This document shows positions 22,862 to 26,345 of a stretch of DNA of 26,345 nucleotides, in pieces. Source of the DNA: Gaiellasilicea sp035525905 (GTDB lineage Bacteria > Actinomycetota > Thermoleophilia > Gaiellales > Gaiellaceae); the NCBI GenBank assembly GCA_035525905.1, contig DATLDK010000029.1:1-26345 (forward strand), given 5' to 3'. Made by a program: the position numbers and the translations under genes. Each line of letters opens with the position of its first letter. Position 1 is the first letter of the stretch. The notes under the pieces are model-generated. The model was given only the letters and a program-made list of their open reading frames with translations, was not told the origin of the DNA and searched no databases.

Positions 22862-23838
22862 ACCAGGACTCCCGCGAGCCGGAGGCCTGCGGTCTCGGGC
22901 AGGCCGAGCGCGAGGTTCGCGTTCTGCACCGCCTGGCCGGCGGCGCCCTTGCCCAGGTTGTCGATCGCGCAGACGACGATCCTGGTCCCCGTGGCACGGT
23001 CGGTGAAGACGCCGAGCTCAGCGCCGTCGGTTCCCTGGACCCGCGAAAGCTCGGGTGCGACCCCCTCCGGCAGCAGCGTCACTGCGGGCGAGCTCGCATA
23101 GGCCGCCTCGAGCAGCTCGCGCACGTCGCTGTCGGACTGCACGTAACACGTCGCGATCAGGCCGCGTCGGACCGGCAACAGGTGGGGGACGAAGCACACG
23201 GGGAAGCCGAGTGCCCGCTCGATCTCGGGCGCGTGCTGGTGCGAGCCGACCTTGTAGGCGGTCACGTTCTCCAACACCGAGGCTGCATGCGAGGAGGGCT
23301 TCAGCGCCTTGCCGGCCCCGGAGACACCGGACTTGGCGTCGACGACGACACCGGTCGGTTCGATGACGTCCACGAGCGGCACGAGGGCCAGAAGCACGGC
23401 GGTCGCGTAGCAGCCCGGGTTCGCGATCAGCGGACCGGTCGGCGGGAAGAGCTCGGGGATGGCGTAGCTCCAGTCCTCCAGGCCGTCGGGCCGGGGGTGG
23501 TCGAAGCCGTACCACTGGTCATAGAGCGACGGCTCCGCGAGCCGGTGCGCACCGGAAAGATCGACGACGACCACGTCGGCGGCCGCATCGAGGAGCGCGG
23601 CTCGCTCGTGGTCGAGGCAGCAGAAGACGAGCTCGGCGCCCGCGGCGACAGCCGCTTCATTCGCGACGAAGGCCGGAACGTTCCCGTTCAGCCGCGGGTC
23701 GAGCACGCTCGCGCCGCGGCCGGCAAGCGAGTCCGAGCCGAGCGCGACGAGCTCGAGGCCCGGGTGCGCGAGCACCCGGTCGAGCGTCTCCTGGCCCGAG
23801 TACCCGGAAGCACCGAGGATCGAGGTCGTGACCGTCAT
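22858..23838 (-). CDS. argC: N-acetyl-gamma-glutamyl-phosphate reductase
   Basis: NADPH-dependent reductase of acetylglutamyl phosphate, 326 residues. N-terminal ILGASGYSGQETLD (7-20) binds the dinucleotide; NPGCYATA (140-147) holds the catalytic cysteine C143; KSGVSGAGK and SHQHAPEIE with the active-site histidine follow. I place the start at ATG 23838 (MTVTTSILGAS); an in-frame ATG at 23853 would add five residues and remove the proposed promoter. CATAAT sits six bases before ATG 23838 and there is no Shine-Dalgarno. First gene of the argCJBDRF operon; its stop overlaps the argJ TTG. Confidence 0.95.
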   Translation of the reverse strand: MTVTTSILGASGYSGQETLDRVLAHPGLELVALGSDSLAGRGASVLDPRLNGNVPAFVANEAAVAAGAELVFCCLDHERAALLDAAADVVVVDLSGAHRLAEPSLYDQWYGFDHPRPDGLEDWSYAIPELFPPTGPLIANPGCYATAVLLALVPLVDVIEPTGVVVDAKSGVSGAGKALKPSSHAASVLENVTAYKVGSHQHAPEIERALGFPVCFVPHLLPVRRGLIATCYVQSDSDVRELLEAAYASSPAVTLLPEGVAPELSRVQGTDGAELGVFTDRATGTRIVVCAIDNLGKGAAGQAVQNANLALGLPETAGLRLAGVLV

Positions 23839-23844
23839 CTGCGT

Positions 23845-23850
23845 ATTATG
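23845..23850 (-). promoter_or_regulatory. putative -10 element of argC
   Basis: CATAAT on the minus strand, six bases before ATG 23838, one mismatch from TATAAT. No ribosome-binding site is present, so leaderless translation is likely. No clear -35. Confidence 0.5.
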
Positions 23851-23852
23851 CA

Positions 23853-23858
23853 TATATT
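23853..23858 (+). promoter_or_regulatory. putative -10 element of carA
   Basis: TATATT, nine bases before ATG 23868; transcription would start within a few bases of the start codon. No strong Shine-Dalgarno is present (only GAGA close to the ATG). Confidence 0.45.
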
Positions 23859-23867
23859 GTGAGAAGT

Positions 23868-24947
23868 ATGCAGACGACGGACGCCAAACTGGTGCTCGAG
23901 GACGGAACCGTGTTCAGCGGCCGCTCGGTCGGCGCGAGCGGCGTAGCTGCGGGCGAAGCGTGCTTCACGACCTCCCCCGCCGGTTACGAGCAGGCCGTCA
24001 CCGATCCGAGCTATGCACGGCAGGTGCTGACGTTCGCCACGCCTCTCGTCGGCAACTACGGCGTCGACGAGCGGCTGCTCGAGTCGGGCCGCGTGTGGAC
24101 GGAAGGGGTCGTCATGCGGCGCGCCCGGCCGGAGTGGTCGCAATGGCTCGCGCAACACGGGATCGTGGCGCTCGAGGAGGTGGACACCCGGTCGCTGGTA
24201 CGCCGACTGCGCGCGAACGGAGCCATGCGCTGCGCCCTCGGCATGGATTCGGCCGAGGCCCTGCACGCGCGGGCCCTCGCGGAGCCCCACCTGGACTGGC
24301 CGCGCATGCTGGCGGAGCCCGAGCTCGCGTCGCAACCCCCCGCGTTCGAGGCATGCGTGGGCGAGCCGTTCTCCCTCGGAGCAGGCCCGCGCGTCGTCGT
24401 GCTCGATCTCGGCTGCAAGCGGTCGATCGTCAGCCGGCTCGTGGAATCGGGGCTCGAGGCGTTCGTGGTGCCGGGTGACTGGGACGCGGACGCGGTGCTC
24501 GCGCTCGACCCGGCGGCGGTGCTGGTCGGCAACGGGCCGGGCGACCCGTCCCAGCTCGACGGCCCGGTCGACACGGTGCGCGGGTTGCTCGGTCGGGTTC
24601 CGCTCTTCGGCATCTGCCTCGGTCACCAGCTCGTCGGCCTCGCCCTCGGCCTCGATACCTTCAAGCTTCCCTTCGGCCATCGAGGCGCCAATCACCCGGT
24701 GCGCGTGACCGGCTCGAGCCGCGTGCTCGTGACGGCGCAGAACCACGGCTACGCGGTCGAGCCCGGCGACGAGTCCGAAGTGAGCCACATCTCGCTGAAC
24801 GACGGCACAGTCGAGGGGCTGGCGGGCGACGGCTTCACAACGCTGCAGTTCCACCCAGAGGCGGCTCCGGGACCGCACGACGCCATCCCGTTCTTCGACC
24901 TGATCGCCACGGCGTGCCGAAGCGAACCGACTTTCGCAGCATCCTGA
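23868..24947 (+). CDS. carA: carbamoyl-phosphate synthase small subunit
   Basis: Glutamine amidotransferase subunit that feeds ammonia to CarB, 359 residues. The N-terminal CPSase domain has FTTSPAGYEQAVTDPSYARQ (33-52). The C-terminal class-I amidotransferase domain has the nucleophile C250 in GICLGHQLVGLALG and the His-Glu pair in FHPEA (H329, E331), with GNGPGDPSQL earlier (221-230). ATG 23868 fits the family start (MQTTDAKLVLEDG); GTG 23859 would add three residues and abut the -10. It diverges from argC and overlaps carB by 34 bases, so subunits should be made together for both arginine and pyrimidine synthesis. Confidence 0.95.
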   Translation: MQTTDAKLVLEDGTVFSGRSVGASGVAAGEACFTTSPAGYEQAVTDPSYARQVLTFATPLVGNYGVDERLLESGRVWTEGVVMRRARPEWSQWLAQHGIVALEEVDTRSLVRRLRANGAMRCALGMDSAEALHARALAEPHLDWPRMLAEPELASQPPAFEACVGEPFSLGAGPRVVVLDLGCKRSIVSRLVESGLEAFVVPGDWDADAVLALDPAAVLVGNGPGDPSQLDGPVDTVRGLLGRVPLFGICLGHQLVGLALGLDTFKLPFGHRGANHPVRVTGSSRVLVTAQNHGYAVEPGDESEVSHISLNDGTVEGLAGDGFTTLQFHPEAAPGPHDAIPFFDLIATACRSEPTFAAS

Positions 24948-26345
24948 TCGTCGGGTCCGGGCCGATCCGGATCGGGCAAGGCTGCGAGTTCGACTACGCC
25001 GGCGTGCAGGCGTGCCGCGCGCTCCGGGCGGAGGGCTACCGGGTCGTGCTCGCCAACTCGAACCCCGCCACGATCATGACCGACCCCGAATGGGCCGACG
25101 CGACCTACCTCGAGCCGCTCGACGCACCGACGCTCGCGGAGATCATCGCGAAGGAGTCGCCCGACGCGCTCCTCCCCACGCTCGGCGGCCAGACGGCGCT
25201 CAATCTCGCGATCGAGCTCGCCGAGAACGGCGTCCTCGCCGAGCACGGCGTCGAGTTGATCGGAGCCGACGTGCACGCCATTCGCACCGCGGAGGACCGG
25301 TCCCTCTTCCGAACCGCGATGGCAGCGGCGGGTCTGCCGGTGCCGGAAAGCGTCGTCGTCACCTCGCTCGACCAGCTCCACGCCTGCCCCGTGCCGGCCG
25401 TGGTGCGTCCGGCCTTCACGCTTGGCGGCCGCGGCGGCGGCATCGCACGGACGCCGGCGAAGCTGCGCGACCGCGTCGCCCACGGCCTCGCGGCGAGCCC
25501 GATCGGCCAGGTGCTCGTCGAGCGCTCACTCGAGGGCTGGCAGGAGTTCGAGCTCGAGGTCGTCGTCGACACCGCGGGCAACTGCATCGTCGTCTGCTCG
25601 ATCGAGAACCTCGACCCCGTCGGGGTTCACACCGGGGACTCGTGGACGGTCGCGCCGCAGCAGACCCTGCCCGACGGGGAGCTGCAACGACTGCGCGACG
25701 CCGCGTTCGCCTGCGCCCGGGCGGTCGGCGTCGCCACGGGCGGCGCCAACGTCCAGTTCGCCTACGAGCCGGAGACCCGTGAGCTCGCGCTGATCGAGAT
25801 GAACCCGCGCGTGTCACGCTCGTCGGCGCTCGCATCGAAGGCGACCGGCTTCCCGATTGCGAAGCTGGCGGCCCTGCTGGCCGTCGGCTACACGCTCGAC
25901 GAACTGCCGAACGACATCACGGGCGTCTCGAGCGCGGCGTTCGAGCCGGCGCTCGATTACGTGGCGGTGAAGGCGCCGCGGTTCGACTTCGACAAGTTTC
26001 CGGGAAACCCGCGAGAGCTCGGAACCGAGATGCGCGCGGTGGGTGAGGCGCTCGGCCTCGGCCGAACCTTCCCCGAGGCGCTCCTGAAAGCGCTCGACGG
26101 CGTCGAGTCGGGCGACGAGCTGCCTGAGATCCCCGGTCTCCATCCGTACTTCACGGCCGAGCTCGAGTCGATCGGTGCGGCCGAGCGTGAGCTGGCGGCC
26201 GGCGGCGACGTCGCGGCGGCGAAGCGGTTCGGGCTCCCGGACGCGCGCATCGCGCGGATCCTCGGTGTGACGGAGAGCGAGGTGCGAAGCCGGCGGCCGC
26301 TCCCGGGCAGACTCGCGGTCGACTCGTGTGCGGGCGAGTTCGAGG
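24914..26345 (+). CDS. carB: carbamoyl-phosphate synthase large subunit (partial, runs off right edge)
   Basis: Synthetase subunit that makes carbamoyl phosphate from bicarbonate, ammonia and two ATP. The 477 codons present cover the first (carboxyphosphate) ATP-grasp half and the start of the following domain. GTG 24914 gives MPKRTDFRSILIVGSGPIRI, matching the family start closely. Further motifs include GQGCEFDYAG, TLGGQTALNLA, RPAFTLGGRGGG, SIENLDPVGVHTGDS, APQQTL, and IEMNPRVSRSSALASKATG. No stop occurs before the window ends; a full enzyme has about 1,050-1,100 residues. The start lies 34 bases inside carA, which has its own stop at 24947. Confidence 0.95.
   Translation, partial: MPKRTDFRSILIVGSGPIRIGQGCEFDYAGVQACRALRAEGYRVVLANSNPATIMTDPEWADATYLEPLDAPTLAEIIAKESPDALLPTLGGQTALNLAIELAENGVLAEHGVELIGADVHAIRTAEDRSLFRTAMAAAGLPVPESVVVTSLDQLHACPVPAVVRPAFTLGGRGGGIARTPAKLRDRVAHGLAASPIGQVLVERSLEGWQEFELEVVVDTAGNCIVVCSIENLDPVGVHTGDSWTVAPQQTLPDGELQRLRDAAFACARAVGVATGGANVQFAYEPETRELALIEMNPRVSRSSALASKATGFPIAKLAALLAVGYTLDELPNDITGVSSAAFEPALDYVAVKAPRFDFDKFPGNPRELGTEMRAVGEALGLGRTFPEALLKALDGVESGDELPEIPGLHPYFTAELESIGAAERELAAGGDVAAAKRFGLPDARIARILGVTESEVRSRRPLPGRLAVDSCAGEFE

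Larger units (their letters stand above)
23839..23867. promoter_or_regulatory. AT-rich divergent argC/carA control region, candidate ARG operator
   Basis: The 29 bases between the two starts are strikingly AT-rich in a roughly 70% GC region. A near-perfect 6-1-6 dyad TGCGTA-T-TATGCA spans 23840-23852, and a second TATGCA half-site begins exactly 20 bases later (23867-23872). Spacing of about two helical turns and TG...CA ends recall paired ARG boxes, but the match to known consensus sequences is only partial. Both proposed -10 elements lie inside, so a bound ArgR would cover both. Confidence 0.45.

Noticed and set aside
1..26345. tRNA, rRNA, CRISPR arrays, insertion sequences, phage or defence genes
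   Set aside because: Nothing with the required structure, repeats or motifs was seen on either strand; the window is almost fully covered by housekeeping coding sequence.

Overview
The window is a gene-dense, high-GC (roughly 70%) chromosomal segment with no RNA genes, insertion sequences, CRISPR arrays or phage genes that I can see. It holds 25 protein genes. Both ends cut through a gene (murD on the left, carB on the right). The division/cell-wall (dcw) cluster headed by mraZ, a MurE with a meso-diaminopimelate motif, an actinobacterial-type zur-znuACB locus, many GTG starts, almost no intergenic DNA and several start codons that look leaderless all suggest a high-GC Gram-positive of the Actinobacteria. 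A deep branch such as Thermoleophilia is a guess from style of sequence, not a proven assignment.

Layout. (1) 1-8310, minus strand: dcw cluster mraZ-rsmH-ftsL-ftsI-murE-murF-mraY-murD. Nearly every junction overlaps by 1-4 bases, and a ladder of 10-bp-spaced TGGG repeats (probable MraZ operator) precedes mraZ. (2) 8352-10240: a PfkB-family kinase, divergent from an ECF sigma factor whose 3' end carries the ribosome-binding site and start of an O6-alkylguanine-DNA alkyltransferase gene. (3) 10237-13058: a Zur-type repressor divergent from a zinc ABC importer (znuA-znuC-znuB), with a 19-bp dyad between them that fits a Zur box. (4) 13036-17015, minus strand: ABC1/UbiB-type kinase, two small four-helix membrane proteins, an OmpR-type regulator with a degenerate receiver domain, and a cupin protein; this is the least explained stretch. 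(5) 17068-18525: a CPA1-type cation/proton antiporter with a C-terminal TrkA-C domain. (6) 18522-23838, minus strand: arginine operon argC-argJ-argB-argD-argR-argF. (7) 23868-26345: carA-carB, divergent from argC across 29 AT-rich bases.

How the genes work together. The dcw genes make and polymerise lipid-linked peptidoglycan precursor at the division site. ArgC/J/B/D make ornithine, ArgF joins it to carbamoyl phosphate supplied by CarAB, and ArgR, encoded inside the operon, probably controls both arms through the shared argC/carA promoter region. Zur probably shuts off its own gene and znuACB when zinc is replete.

The most unusual items are the pseudo-receiver regulator in an undescribed membrane/cupin/kinase neighbourhood, the sigma factor-Ogt coupling, a recurrent NANNNT-N6-start arrangement suggesting leaderless transcription, and a very compact ArgB. 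I did not find a clearly new defence or mobile system.
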